Source of the DNA: Nageia nagi
Lineage: Eukaryota > Pinophyta
DNA length: 64,000 nt
Reading direction: 5' to 3'
Assembly: GCA_050084985.1 (NCBI GenBank)
Contig: JBITNC010000001.1
Span: forward strand, 124,868,001 to 124,932,000
Shown: positions 23,145-33,955 of the stretch, piece by piece
How the letters are laid out: the number at the start of each line of letters is the position of its first letter
Position numbering within the stretch: position 1 is the stretch's first letter
The notes under the pieces: generated by a model
Told to the model about the DNA's origin: nothing
Seen by the model: only the letters and a program-made list of their open reading frames with translations
Databases searched by the model: none
Made by a program: the position numbers and the translations under genes

Positions 23145-23770
23145 AATGTCTATCATAGATTGAGTCTTGGTAATGAGGTTGGAAATTATGACTTTCATTT
23201 GCATGATGGATTACTTTTTCATTTGGGCAAACTTTGTATTCCTAATGGTGAGAGGAATGATTTGATTAGAGAAGCTCATACTTCTCATATTTCAAGACAC
23301 TTTGGTGTTGGGAAAACTCTTGCTAATCTACAAAGGTATTGTTACTAGCCTAAAATGCAAGAAAATGTATCTAGATATATCAGAGGTTGTATGTTATGCA
23401 ATGTAAGCAAATCCAAATAACAGGAAATTTGGTCTTTATATGCCATTGTCTATTCCTACATGACCATGGGAGAGTATTTCTATGGATTTTGTTAGAGGTT
23501 TACATATGTCTAAAAGAGGTCATGATTATTTATATGTGGTTGTGGATAGATTTAGTAAGATGTGTATTTTAATCCCATGTAAAAAGATTGTGATAGGTCA
23601 AGAGTTAGCTAATCTTTTCTTTACTTATGTGTGGGTACATTTTGGTCTTCCTATTTCTATCATTTCTAACAGGGATTCTAGGTTTCTTGGAAAATTTTAG
23701 ACTTCTTTGTGGGAAAGTATGGACACTAAGCTAAAGAGGAGTATAGCATTTCATCCATAGACAGATGTTA
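23145..23770 (+). pseudogene. Gypsy-B integrase, deleted in the catalytic core
   Basis: The HHCC zinc domain is clear: AHTSHISRHFG..RGCMLCN at about 23270-23400. A TGG-to-TAG stop at 23346 and a single frameshift near 23420 follow. The core then reads MDFVRGLHMSKRGHDYLYVVVDRFSKM (first Asp) at 23482 and GLPISIISNRDSRFLG (second Asp). The frame reaches the AFHP.TD motif at about 23765 and then jumps directly to chromodomain-like sequence. The third catalytic residue (Glu) and the integrase C-terminal domain are missing, so roughly 150 or more residues were deleted. Confidence 0.88.
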
Positions 23771-23976
23771 CAATACTATCAATTAAGGATTTAGCCCCTG
23801 AGCACATGAATGTGTTGGTTGAGGATGCAGTATTAGAAAAGAAGCAACGATCATCTCGTAGTGGCATACGTGAGGTGTGGCATATTAGAGTGAAGGGCCA
23901 ACATCCACACAAGGCCAAGTGGTATGCAGTTTATCGGGTGAGGGAGCTCTACCCTCACCTCATTTCATCATCCTAA
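23771..23976 (+). pseudogene. Gypsy-B C-terminal chromodomain-like segment
   Basis: After the integrase deletion the frame reads VLVEDAVLEKKQRSSRSGIR, then a W-H-I/V-K core with W-Y and a final YPHL before the stop at 23974. This fits the C-terminal tail of chromovirus integrases (ILD...R.....VLVKW...P..ATWE). The aromatic positions are only partly kept, so this is a probable, diverged chromodomain. It would steer integration to marked chromatin. Confidence 0.6.
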
Positions 23977-24003
23977 ATGCTTTTGGGGATAAAAGCTCTC
24001 TCT

Positions 24004-24016
24004 CAATGGGGAGGAA
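24004..24016 (+). other. Gypsy-B polypurine tract
   Basis: AATGGGGAGGAA lies directly before the 3' LTR start at 24017, the expected plus-strand primer. Confidence 0.8.
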
Positions 24017-25173
24017 TGATCTAAAATTTGGATCCCTTTAACATTTAGTAATCTCCATTTTAGTGTGTTCATTATGATCATCTTGTCTTCAAATTTCTGA
24101 CGCTTCTTTCGGATCATGAATCCGAGTCCGTATGTGGAAGATATGGTATTATTTCAGTTTGTGTATTTTGAAAAAAAAAATTAAAAAAAAATTCAAATGT
24201 ATTGGCGATCATTAGAGAGGGGACCCATCAGACCACGTCAAAGGAGGCATGCATGGAAGGTTGACGGCATGCATGGAAGGTTGACTACTTATGTGGAGGT
24301 CAAGTGCCATGTGTAGAGCTGCCCATGCCCCGTCTACCCACCAACCAAGCCAAGTCACCAAACAAATCATGTGGATGCCAACCAAGCCTAGATCGCTTAT
24401 GTGTAGATCACATTTGACTACCCACATGAATGAGATTGCCAACCAGATCGTGAGATCGTTCGCCCATGCCATCCAAACCACCACACCATCGCCTGATCAC
24501 CTGCCACATGTCACCACCATAGTGCACCCATCCAATGTTAAGTTTTTTAATGTATTTTTTGGTGTTTTCAAAGGTTTATAGTGATTTTTGATTCACTTAA
24601 GGTATTATTATTAGGTTGAGTAATTCTGTTAGCCTGAACCAGTCCAGAGAGCATATTATTTTGATTTTAGAGCTCATTTTTGGAAGATTTTTACAACCAT
24701 TTGATCCCAAATTTGATAGAAATATCAAGGAGGTTAATGGGTATTTGAAAATAGGTTTTGTATGGAATTTTCTAGTTGTAATACTCTCTAGTTTTAACCC
24801 CCAAAATTGTATAAAAGGGCAGCAAATTGGACATGAAAAAAAAGGAGGATTTCAGGAAGGTTGTTCTCAGTTCTTGTTGTGATTTTTAGAGCTATGAGTG
24901 TGTTGTGAATGTGAGAGGAGGTTTTGAAGGACCATGGAGGCCTTGTAAAGTGATTCCACCCATTGATAGTAGAGAGCTTTTGAGCTGGATGTAGCCCACA
25001 CTGGGTGAACCAAGATAAATTTTGCTTGTCTCTTTCTATGGTGAATGCTTTTCTCTTCTCTGTGTTTACAAATTTGCTCCTGATTTTCCTTTACAAGCAC
25101 TTAATTATTTTAAGTGTGAATTGATTCTAAGAAAAGGTTAAATTGAAATTTTAATCTTTTAATTTATGGATCA
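24017..25173 (+). repeat. Gypsy-B 3' LTR
   Basis: Partner of 18823-19964, slightly longer because of a short internal duplication near 24247-24285 and A-tract differences. It is followed by the GTTTA duplication and then by copia-1 GAG-pre-integrase sequence. Confidence 0.93.
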
Positions 25174-25178
25174 GTTTA

Positions 25179-25975
25179 CCTTCAATTTCTCTTTCAATTA
25201 GTCTATATGAGAAGTGCATTCTTAGCAAGATGCATAGGCAAAAGTTTGAAACAGATAAGGTAATAGGAGCATCTCAACCTCTTCAACTTGTGCATTCAAA
25301 TTTGATGGGTCTATTTTAGAATAAGTTTCTTGGAGAGTATCTTACATCTTGACCTTCATTAATGACTTTAATAGGATGACCTTTGGTTATCTACTTGAGC
25401 ACAAGCATCAAACCTTTGAGAGTTTTAAGATTTTTAAGACCTTTGTTGAGAATCAAACTAACATTAAAATCAAGATGTTGAGATCAGATAATGGGGGGGA
25501 ATATAATAGTAATGAGTTTAATAACTATTGTGCTAAGTATGGAATCAAGAGGTAATTTACGATTCCTTACACTTCTCTAATAAAATGATGTTACAAAAAG
25601 GAAACATAGAACAATTATGGAAATGGCTAAATGCATGTTGGGTAATCTTCCAAGTTTCTTATGGGGTGAAGCTATGAGCACTACTATTTACACCTTGAAT
25701 AGGTGTCCTACAAAACTTGTTCATAATAAAACTCCTTTTGAGGCATGGTCAGGAAGAAAACCTAACATTTTTCACCTTAAGGTATTTGGTTGTAAAGCAT
25801 TCTCCTACATTATTTTTGAGAAAAGAAAAATTGAAAAAAAGAGCTAAAAAATGCATCTTTATGGATTATGATAGTCATAATAGAGGCTATAGGCTCTACT
25901 CTCCATCCTACAAAGTTGTGTTTATTTTAAGAGATGTAAAGTTCAATGAACTTTCTAAATAATCTACTTCTAATG
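25179..25975 (+). pseudogene. Copia-1 GAG-pre-integrase end and integrase
   Basis: It resumes copia-1 after gypsy-B: LPSISLS, then the zinc-domain Cys pair in CEKCILSK, and HRQKF near 25230. The catalytic core follows: a decayed first-Asp region (FINDFNRMTFGYLLEHKHQ at about 25350), then MLRSDNGGEYNSNEF with the second Asp (25480), then an open stretch MAKCMLGNLPSFLWGEAMST. NRCPTKLVHNKTPFEAWSGRKPN, the classic copia integrase tail, lies near 25700. FGCKAFSYI follows. A TAA and frameshifts near 25550 and 25845 break it. Confidence 0.88.
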
Positions 25976-27600
25976 AGGATGTTGATGATCCAAAGGACTC
26001 TTCAGTTGCACCTAGCTGGTTAGATATTGATCTAGACAAGTCATCTCAAGAACAAAACTCTCCAACTCAAAGGGTAATAAGGAGCATGACCTTGAACAAA
26101 TTTTTATTTGCCAAGATTAACAACAAGCATGAGCCTTCACCTTCAAAGAAGCTTTAAAGTATGAGTGTTGGATGGAAGCCATGAAAGTGGAGTATGAGGC
26201 ACTTATGAAAAATAAAATTTGGGACCTGGGTTTCTTATCCTAATGAGAAGAATGTGATTGGCAAATAAGTGGATCTACAAGGTCAAATTAATTCTATTAG
26301 AGATATTGAGAAATACAAGGCAAGGTTAGTAGCAAAGGTTTTGCTCAGAAATATGATATAGATTATAAGGAAACTTTATTTCCATGGCAAAGATGCCTAC
26401 TATGAGAATTATCCTTGCTCTTTTTACAGCTCAAGGATGGAAAGTTTTTGAACTGGATGTCAAGAGTGCATTTTTCAATGGTGAATTAGATGTCAAAATC
26501 TTCATGAATCAACTAGAAGGTTTATTATGGAAGGAAAAGAATCTTTTGTGTGAAACTAAATAAGTTTTGTATGGACTTAAGCACGCACTTAGAGCCTGGT
26601 ACAAGAAGATTTTTGGGTACTTTCCAAACATTAATTTCTTCAATGTTTTTTTTATCAATTATATTTGCTCAATTAGGGAAAAGATGTGGTCTTGATTCTC
26701 TTTTATGTGGATGATCTTTTGATTACTAGGAAAATGATGAAATCATTTAAGAGTGCATATCCAAACTTAAGGTAACATTTTAAATGACTAATCTTGGTCT
26801 CTTGCACTACTACCTTGGAATACAAGTATACCAATATAAGGATTATACTTGTCTTAGTCAATCTAAGTATATATCAAACATCTAGTATATGTTTAGAATG
26901 GAGGAATGTAGATATGCTATGATCTCAATCTCTCTTGGAATCACTATTTCTTGAGCTCCAACTCTTAGTTAGCTGATGCTACAGCTTACAGTAATGAATT
27001 GGTAGTCTTTTGTATTTGACTATTTCCATGCCAAATATTACCTTTGCAAGAATCTAATGGACATAATTCATGTAAAAACCATATGTTGAGCACCTTAAGT
27101 GTTGTTAAGCAAAGCTTGAGGTATATTGTAGGGACTAAGTATTCTAATTTCCCTCATTTGTTCTCTCTAGATTCTCAATTCTAACTATGGGAGAGATAAG
27201 GAATGATAGAAATCAACCTTTATGTATGTGTTTAGCATTGGTTCAAGTGTTATCTCTTAGGATTTCAAGAAGTAGCCTATTATTTCTCTTTCCACCATAG
27301 AAGCTAAATATTATGCCATGCTTGTTGCAACCAGAAAGCCATCTAGCTAAGGCATCTTCTAAAGAAATTGGGTATGAGCAAGGTGGCTCATCTTTAATTT
27401 TTTCAAATAAAAATCAACTATTTCTTTGGCTAAGATCTTGTATTCCATCAGAAAACAAAATATGTAAAAAACCATACCCATTTTATTAAGGAAAGGTTCT
27501 TGATGGCATCATACACCTAAGTGTTGTCCTGCAACCTTAAACTTACTAATTTGTTCACCAAGCCCCTGTCGAAAGCTTAGTTTGTAAGCTTAGGGTTCTA
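25976..27600 (+). pseudogene. Copia-1 reverse transcriptase and RNase H
   Basis: Landmarks across shifting frames are ECWMEAMKVEYEALMKNKIWDL (26160), FAQKYDIDYKETLF (26340), FYVDDLLIT with catalytic YVDD (26701), LGLLHYYLGIQVYQ (26800), QSKYISN, then RNase H STIEAKYYAML (27290). The copia C-terminus LKLTNLFTKPLSKA is near 27540. Many stops and frameshifts occur throughout, more than in gypsy-B, as expected for an older element. The order integrase before RT is diagnostic for Ty1/copia. Confidence 0.88.
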
Positions 27601-28337
27601 TTGGGTTGGTGAAGTTCCCTTAAGGGTGAGTGACATTTAATTCTTATGTTGAATTCATATTTATGATGAAAAACTTCACCCCTATGAGGATTTTGTGATG
27701 TATAGTGTTGCTTTTGTTGTACACCTTCATGGTAAGTTCGCTCTACATGAAAACTTGTACAAAGTTTTAAAGCAAAAATTGCTCAATCTAGCACTATTCA
27801 GTTATCCATGTGTGAGGAACTCTTATATGTTTTTTAAAATATTCAATTATCCATATATGAGGAACTAGTATGTGCATGCTCTATTTTATAATGATAATTA
27901 ACACATATTTTATATATAGCAGGTGACTATGATTTTTAGCTTATCATCTTTGTGATGACTTATAGTGCACCATTGATCAGTTCATGATGGCATTTGAGTG
28001 ATTCTTCTATCCTTTTTGATATGAATATGTTGCATCTAATTGATCTTATTATTTAAGCTGCTTATGACTTCTAAGTTCCTTTGAGATTGCAAGTTACTTT
28101 CCTCAAGGCATTAGGCTCTTAGAGACTCTTCATGACTTCCAATTGGATGACTACTTCATGTACATTGAAACTAGTTATGGTTAATAATTGTATTTGGCAA
28201 AGTAATGAGTCTCAAACTAGATCTTTATTACTTCACAAATATGTAAAAAGTTCTCATCTCCATTGTATTTGTTTGGAGGAGAACTCTCTTACTTTCTCTC
28301 TTTCTTCTCTTTTATTTGCTCTATCTCAATATTGCAT
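27601..28337 (+). other. Copia-1 3' untranslated region, shared with copia-2
   Basis: No frame of note. It begins with the GGTGAAGTTCCCTTAAGGG segment that copia elements carry after RNase H, and it has GATGACTTATAG.GCAC (27953). From about 28075 on it parallels copia-2 55740-56049: GAGATTGCA.GTTACTTT, ATGTAAAAAGTTCTCATCT, GGAGAA.CTCTCTTACTTTCTCT. This shared block ends at the polypurine tract. Confidence 0.7.
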
Positions 28338-28347
28338 TAAAGAGGAG
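28338..28347 (+). other. Copia-1 polypurine tract
   Basis: AAAGAGGAG-type purine run directly before the 3' LTR; copia-2 has AAGAGGGAG at the same place (56041-56049). Confidence 0.7.
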
Positions 28348-28850
28348 TATTGGAATGTATAATGCATTATTGTAAAAGTTATGTAATAATATTTTATGTA
28401 AGTTCACTAATAATTAAGGGTATCATTTGATACCTTAAGTATTTAAGTGAATATGATAATTAACTTGTCCTACACCATGTTTTGAGCATGCCCCTTGGGT
28501 AAAAGGATGTGCATGTCATGCTTTTGTACATTAGATAAAAGAGTGATCAAAGAAGGATTTTGGTATATAAATAGAAGGCTCTCTCTTTGCGATCACACAC
28601 CAATTGTGGAGTAAAGTTAGGATATAGGATAGTGCTTAGAAATTGAAATTAGAAGGATTGTAAGAGAGTTGTATTTGCGATTTGAAGTAAATATCTAGTT
28701 AGTGGATGTACTACTAGTTGGAGGAACCACTGACATCTTGTGTTGTGTTGTGAGATTACTTTGTGAGTTTGTTAGATGTGAGTTTGTTGATGTGAGTTTG
28801 TTAGTTGAGTTTAGACATTTTATGTGTTTGTGTTTTTTTGTATTCCTTCA
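28348..28850 (+). repeat. Copia-1 3' LTR
   Basis: Partner of 238-733. Its first dinucleotide is TA instead of TG (TATTGGAATG), one transition away from the other copy. TATAAATA lies at 28566. It ends ..TTCCTTCA before AAAAA. Confidence 0.9.
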
Positions 28851-30200
28851 AAAAATTTGTTACAAATTCTATCAATCTTACCATAAATAACTATGGGTAT
28901 TTTAAAAGCCATACAACTATACATCAAGATGCTTGTAAAATTGTTTTAATGAGAATGAGTTTTCCTACATAGCTTAGACATTTTCCCTTCTAGCTTGTAA
29001 GTTTATTTTGAACTTTTTGAACTAGGGTGTTCCAATACTAGGATTTGAGCCTCCCAACATACAAGGGCATGCCTAAGTATCTTGTTGGATGTTCATCCAC
29101 CTTGCATCCCCAAACCTTGGTTACCTATTTTTGATCAAATCTGAATAATTTAGAACATAGAGTTTAGTTTTTTGGATATTTATTTTTTTATGAGAAGCTT
29201 TTTCATAGAGATTCAACACTTTCTTGAACTAAATAGGCTTCTTCTCTTTCTACCCTTCCAATAAAGATTGTATCATCCATAAATTGATGATTGTGTTGTT
29301 GCAATACAATTAGGATCTAGAACAACACCTTTTATTTCTTGGTCTTCAAAAATTTCTTTATCATCCTACCTAGTGCCTCATCCATGATAATGAATAGGTA
29401 TGGTGATAGGGGATCTCCTTTCTTAAGACCTCTTGGGAACTAAAGTAGCCACTTTTCCATTTATAATGATCAAAAACATAGGATATGAGATACATTATGT
29501 TATCTAGCTTCTCCATATGTTTCTAAAACCAAATTTAGCCAACACTATTATAAAAAAAATCCAACTTACTCTATCATAAGCTTTTTCTATGTTAAGTTTT
29601 ACTATCATAGTGGGATTTTTCTTCTTATGAATTGAATGGAGAACCTCATGCATTTGAATTATTCCATACATAATTTTTCTTCCTTTAATAAATCCATCCT
29701 ACTCATTTGATATGATCTAAGACATGATCAATTTCAATCTTTCTGGCATTATTTTTGTGATTGTATTATAGATCACATTACATAGGCTTATAGGTCTATA
29801 CTCTCTAAAATCCTTAGCTTCCTAGGTCTTTGGAATTAGGGTTAGAAAAGTGTTATTCTATTATTTTAAGATTTTTCCTTTTTGAAAAACTCTTTTATAG
29901 CATACAAGACATCTTTCTAACTATGTCCTAATTATTTAGAAAAACAGCCAAAAATCCATCTGATCCAAGTGCTTTATCAGGTTCCATGATAAAAATCATA
30001 TTCTTAGCTTCTTCTATTGGTTGTTTTTGTAGAGCTTCATTTTGATGGTTTGTAATAAGTTTGGGAATATTTTAGATAATTGTTTCCCTTACTTTGGGGC
30101 TATGCCTTTGATCATAGTAAGCAAGCCTCTATAGAAAATAATTGCTTCCTATTTTATTTCATGTTCCTCCATTATCAAGGTACCTTTAGTTCTCTTAATC
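28851..30200 (-). pseudogene. LINE ORF2 reverse transcriptase
   Basis: Minus-strand landmarks in order are PDKALGSDGF (about 29975), FREYRPISLCNVIY (29810, the signature of plant L1 RTs), DGFIKGRKI, EKAYDRVSW (29590), and RGLKKGDPLSPYLFIIMDEALGRM near 29410. The catalytic box is present as FMDD (normally FADD) near 29290, and YLGMPLYVGRLKS near 29080. The thumb end LSYVGKLILIKTILQA is near 28940. Stops are scattered. It would copy LINE RNA at the target site. Confidence 0.85.
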
Positions 30201-30599
30201 TCATTTATTGTTGTAACTTCTATGCCTTATGGTGGTAATTTTGAAGAATTTTGTGTTTTTATCACCTCCTTTTGGCAAGCCACTCTAGACTTCTTCCTCC
30301 AAAATGTTTTCTTGAGAAATAGTATTATAGTAATCAACTAGCACTTGTCTCTCTTCTTCATCTAACTCAATAGTTCTTCCTTTCCTTAAGATCTCATTTT
30401 CAATCTCTTCCAACTTCTCTTTCATATGATTTTTCTATAATGACATTTTTAAAAACTTTTCTATTCCATATTTTTAGGTTCTTCTTAATTTCATCATTTC
30501 TTAGCTAATTTGAACATTATTTTGCTAGTAATCTTGATTTTTCACCATTCTAATAGCCTAATTTTGAATTCCTTATGAATCATCCACATGTTTTCAAAT

Positions 30600-31200
30600 T
30601 TGAAAGGGGAATTTTTCTTCTTAGGTTTCTCCATTTTAATTCTATTGGTCTATGATCAGATGATATTCTTGATAGGGAGCTAAGGATAAACTTTGGGTAT
30701 TGGTCTAACCAATCTTGAGCACCTACCATCCTATCAAGTCTTCTTTAGATGAAACCATACCTATTCTTCTATTAGACCAAGTGTATCTATTTCCTTTCAG
30801 ATTAAGATCTATTAGTTCATTATCATTGAGATAAATTTTGATTTTCTCCATACTTGTATTCATATTAACTCTTCCTCCATATTTATCTTCTACATTCAAA
30901 AGGGTATTGAAATCTCTACCAATTAGTCAGGGCATATTTTGTAACATGTCTCGATGGTTTGATAATAGGTTTCAAATTTTTTTCTTCTAGATATAATATT
31001 GGGGGAATAAATATTTGAAATAAAAAAACTAAAGTTTATGGACTTACATTTTATATTCATAGATAAACATCTATTAGAAGGGCAAAGAATCCTTTCTACT
31101 TCTATCTTCAATGGATACCAATAATAAATAGACCACCTGACTTTCAACTGCAGTAATAGTTTCATACTTTGCTTCCTTCCATATCTTAGTAGCTATCTAT
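30600..31200 (-). pseudogene. LINE ORF2 endonuclease (APE-type)
   Basis: On the minus strand, LIGRDFNTLLNVEDKYGG at 30930-30870 carries the DFN motif of AP-like endonucleases. After it come NELIDLNLKGNRYTWSNRR (about 30800) and a broken LDR region, with SDHRPI-like sequence near 30660. The upstream open stretch 31165-30923 covers the middle of the domain (YYWYPLKIEVERILCPSNRC). It would nick target DNA. Confidence 0.78.
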
Positions 31201-31349
31201 ATTATTATTTTTTATTTATTTTTTTCTTGGATAAAAATGATGTTTAGTTTCTTCTCCATCCATAGATCCCTCAAAATTTTATTTTCCAAGTAGATTGCAT
31301 CCCCGAATATTCATAGCAAATGATATTATTTTTCATCTATTTTCTTTTT

Positions 31350-32790
31350 TCTTAGAAGATTGAGGTCCATTTTTTCCCATCATTCATGAGATTGGTTGTT
31401 ATTCTCTTCAAATTTATTTCTTTTATGGTTTGGGGTATTTTTTGATTTCTAATGTTTTTTTTTTCTAATTCTTTCTCTAACCCTCCACTTCAACCTCACT
31501 ATGGGTAGGTGTTTTTCCACCATTTTCCATATTTCCCTTATCATCTATTTTATCACATTCTTCATCCTCTTCTTATTCTTCTTCACCTTGATCATCACCT
31601 TCTTCTACTTCATTTTCTTCAAATATTATTTCATCTTATTCCTCCCCTTTCATGTATGTTCTTTATATTAGCAAATCTATATTCCTAGCTATCTCATTTG
31701 TACCGTAGATCCTCTTCCCCATTACCTCCTATCCTAAATTGAGTTTCTTCTATTTGATATGGAATTATTTCTTCTTCCTAAAATTTCAAACTTGTTACCT
31801 TTTACTAGTGATCCTACCTTCTATAGATCTTTTTGTTCCTTTATCCCTAATTCGATTACTATGTTATCGAAGTTTGGACTTATGTTTTCTTTTATAAGTC
31901 CTTATTTTGGTATTCCTAATCCTCCTATACCTTGATTATTGATAGTATTTTTCCCTTTTTCTTGGTTTCTTACCCAGGATTGACCACCTATTTGTTTCCA
32001 GATTCCCCCATTCTATGAGTGTTCTTATATTGTTGGAACTCTTGTTGATTCTAATTTGTTCCTTGCTAGTTCTATTGCTTATTGTTTATTGGTAAATCCT
32101 TTTCCACATGTCCAAAATAGTTACATCTTGCACATATTGTTGGAAGAATGTCAAATGATATTTCCTAAAAATGATTCCCCTTCTTATTTCTCAAGCATAT
32201 TCATATCTTCATGGGTTTAGAAATATTAGTATTTGCATATAATTTGGTTATTTTAAATGTTTACCCTGATATTATGCTTTTGTCCATACAAATGAAATGG
32301 CCCATTATTGAAGCTATACCCACTATTTCTTCTTCAAACCAAAAATCAATTGGCAAATCTGGTAATGAGACCCACATGGGTAGTTTAGTGAATAATTCAT
32401 ATTCTAGCTTGAAACCCTCATACCATTTTTTAAGGTGTAGACCACTCTTCCCAAACCACCAAGGTCCTTTCTCCATCAACTAATGTAGATCTTTCTCCAA
32501 GTTAAAGTTGAACATGAGGAAATCATTTGTCAGAGTCACCATTTTCACATCCCCTTTTATCTTCTAAATAATTTTGATCCATCTTCTTATATTCTCTAAG
32601 ATCGGCCCTATGCCCATAAATTTTCCAATAAGGGTATTCTTCCTAGATTCTTGAATCTTTTCATAAGCATCATCTGGTACAACTATTTGAGGCATCCCTT
32701 TTTCAAAGGCCACTTTTTGTACTTCTATTGGTATCCTTAACAAAATGATATTTCCTAAAAAATTTTGCAGAACTACAAAAAATGATGAAG
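31350..32790 (-). pseudogene. LINE ORF1 (DUF4283 and zinc knuckle)
   Basis: The minus-strand frame from about 32790 reads IPIEVQKVAFEKGMPQIVVP, then KDL.. and GPWWFGKSGLHLKKW (around 32460). ELFTKLPMWVSLPDLPIDFW follows, typical of the DUF4283 domain of plant LINE and gag-like proteins. A single zinc knuckle like C-x2-C-x4-H-x4-C, with its last Cys decayed, is near 32140 (ARCNYFGHVEKDL). An acidic tail (Glu/Asp runs) lies around 31640-31550. It is the RNA-binding protein of the LINE. Clear open stretch: 32479-32261. Confidence 0.8.
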
Positions 32791-33857
32791 ATGAATGGGG
32801 ATCCCACCCATTTGGGTGGGTCCATCAATGATGAAAATTGAGGATCTAAGCATGCACTTCCAAGCTATTGATTACCACTCTCCTCTAACCTCCTAACTAT
32901 AAGCCTTTTAGCTTAGCTAACCTACAATATCTACTTGCAACATTTTCTACCAAACCCTAGGCTCTCCTATTGCCAAACCCTAGAATATTTTAGCATAACA
33001 TTGATATATGCCTCTAAATATATCAATATATTTTTCTCATCTTATTGTTGATAGTAGCATGAATAGCAATGGATTTGTTTGTGTTATTTTTATAAAGAAC
33101 CTCATTTTGGGTATTTTCTTAATTACATTTTTATTACAATACTTGATTATCTACTTCAATTTTGTTATCAAGTATCCTTTTTCTAAAAATATGAAAAATT
33201 CTTTTAGAATGTTGACTTATTTATTAAAATTTGAATTTTTGGAATCTTACTAGTATATCCTTATTGTTGAAGTAATTTCACTAATTCTCTTATCATTTCT
33301 ATAATTTTATTATCTTTGTTAGTATTTCAATATTTATACTTTGGTTCCAATTTTATGGAATATATATCTTATATTCAATTTTTTTTTTCTAGACCTTGTG
33401 ATTATACATGTGTTTGTATTACTATCGCATACTTGGTGATATAGTGTTTGTTTATCTTTTTTGTAAAATTATTTCCTAATTTTCTTTTATTTTGTAGTGT
33501 TCTTTTTCTTGAGTGCATGTCATCAATATATCATCAACTTTAGTTGTAGCTACCTAAAATGTAACCCTAATTAGGATTTTTCTCATAATGTTTGTATTTT
33601 GTTGGTTATTTTGGTCATTATGGTTTTTATTATATTTATCTCTACAAAATATTATTAAGGAGTTTAGGACACTCAATATATATATATGAGCAATCATATT
33701 TTAATAATATTATCATCTATTCATTAATTTTGGGTGTTGGAAATCATATTAGTGTTGTATTTCCATAATTGAAGCATTATAATCCCCTTGCTTCTTCTCT
33801 ATCTTGATTGTTGAAACAACTATTATCATTTATATAATCTCCTTTTTCCTCTATTAT

Positions 33858-33955
33858 TACCATTACTATTATTTCATCATCATCATTATCATCGTCATCA
33901 TCATCATCATTATAATCATTTTCATCATCATTATTATTATTATTTTACTATATAT
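33858..33955. repeat. (ATC/ATT)n microsatellite
   Basis: An imperfect trinucleotide run of ATC, ATT and GTC units produces the Ile-rich open frame seen on the plus strand. Confidence 0.85.

Larger units (their letters stand above)
18823..25173 (+). mobile_element. Gypsy-B: chromovirus-like Ty3/gypsy LTR retrotransposon, 6.35 kb
   Basis: LTRs at 18823-19964 and 24017-25173 both run TGATCTAAAA..ATGGATCA. GTTTA flanks both ends (18818-18822, 25174-25178), a perfect 5-bp target duplication inside copia-1. The primer site is initiator-Met-like, and a purine tract precedes the 3' LTR. Gag, protease, RT, RNase H and integrase are all in one plus-strand frame up to about 23420, as in single-ORF chromoviruses. 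A C-terminal chromodomain-like segment follows. It is broken by about ten stops, one frameshift and a deletion in integrase. Its LTRs look more alike than those of gypsy-A, so it is probably the younger insertion. Confidence 0.93.
238..28850 (+). mobile_element. Copia-1: Ty1/copia LTR retrotransposon, nested host of gypsy-A and gypsy-B
   Basis: The two direct repeats (238-733 and 28348-28850) are flanked by AAAAA on both sides (233-237 and 28851-28855), a plausible 5-bp target duplication although low in complexity. An initiator-Met-type primer site follows the left LTR and a purine tract precedes the right one. Between them, in copia order, lie gag with a CCHC knuckle, protease, GAG-pre-integrase, integrase, reverse transcriptase and RNase H. 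Gypsy-A interrupts the leader and gypsy-B interrupts GAG-pre-integrase. Without these inserts the element is about 8.3 kb, long for copia because of a leader of about 2.6 kb. All coding parts carry stops and frameshifts. Confidence 0.88.
28851..32830 (-). mobile_element. L1-type LINE (5' and central part), host of copia-1
   Basis: A minus-strand non-LTR retrotransposon reading ORF1, endonuclease, then reverse transcriptase towards lower coordinates. It is cut at 28851 by copia-1 and continues at 237. The 5' end is uncertain: coding signal starts near 32790 and untranslated sequence may run to about 32990. All frames are broken. The insertion of copia-1 between RT and the C-terminal domain shows the LINE is the oldest layer here. 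Confidence 0.85.

Noticed and set aside
24212-24581. Overlapping 90- and 96-codon frames in the 3' LTR of gypsy-B.
   Set aside because: Same reason as the 5' LTR block: compositional frames in U3, not conserved between the two copies.
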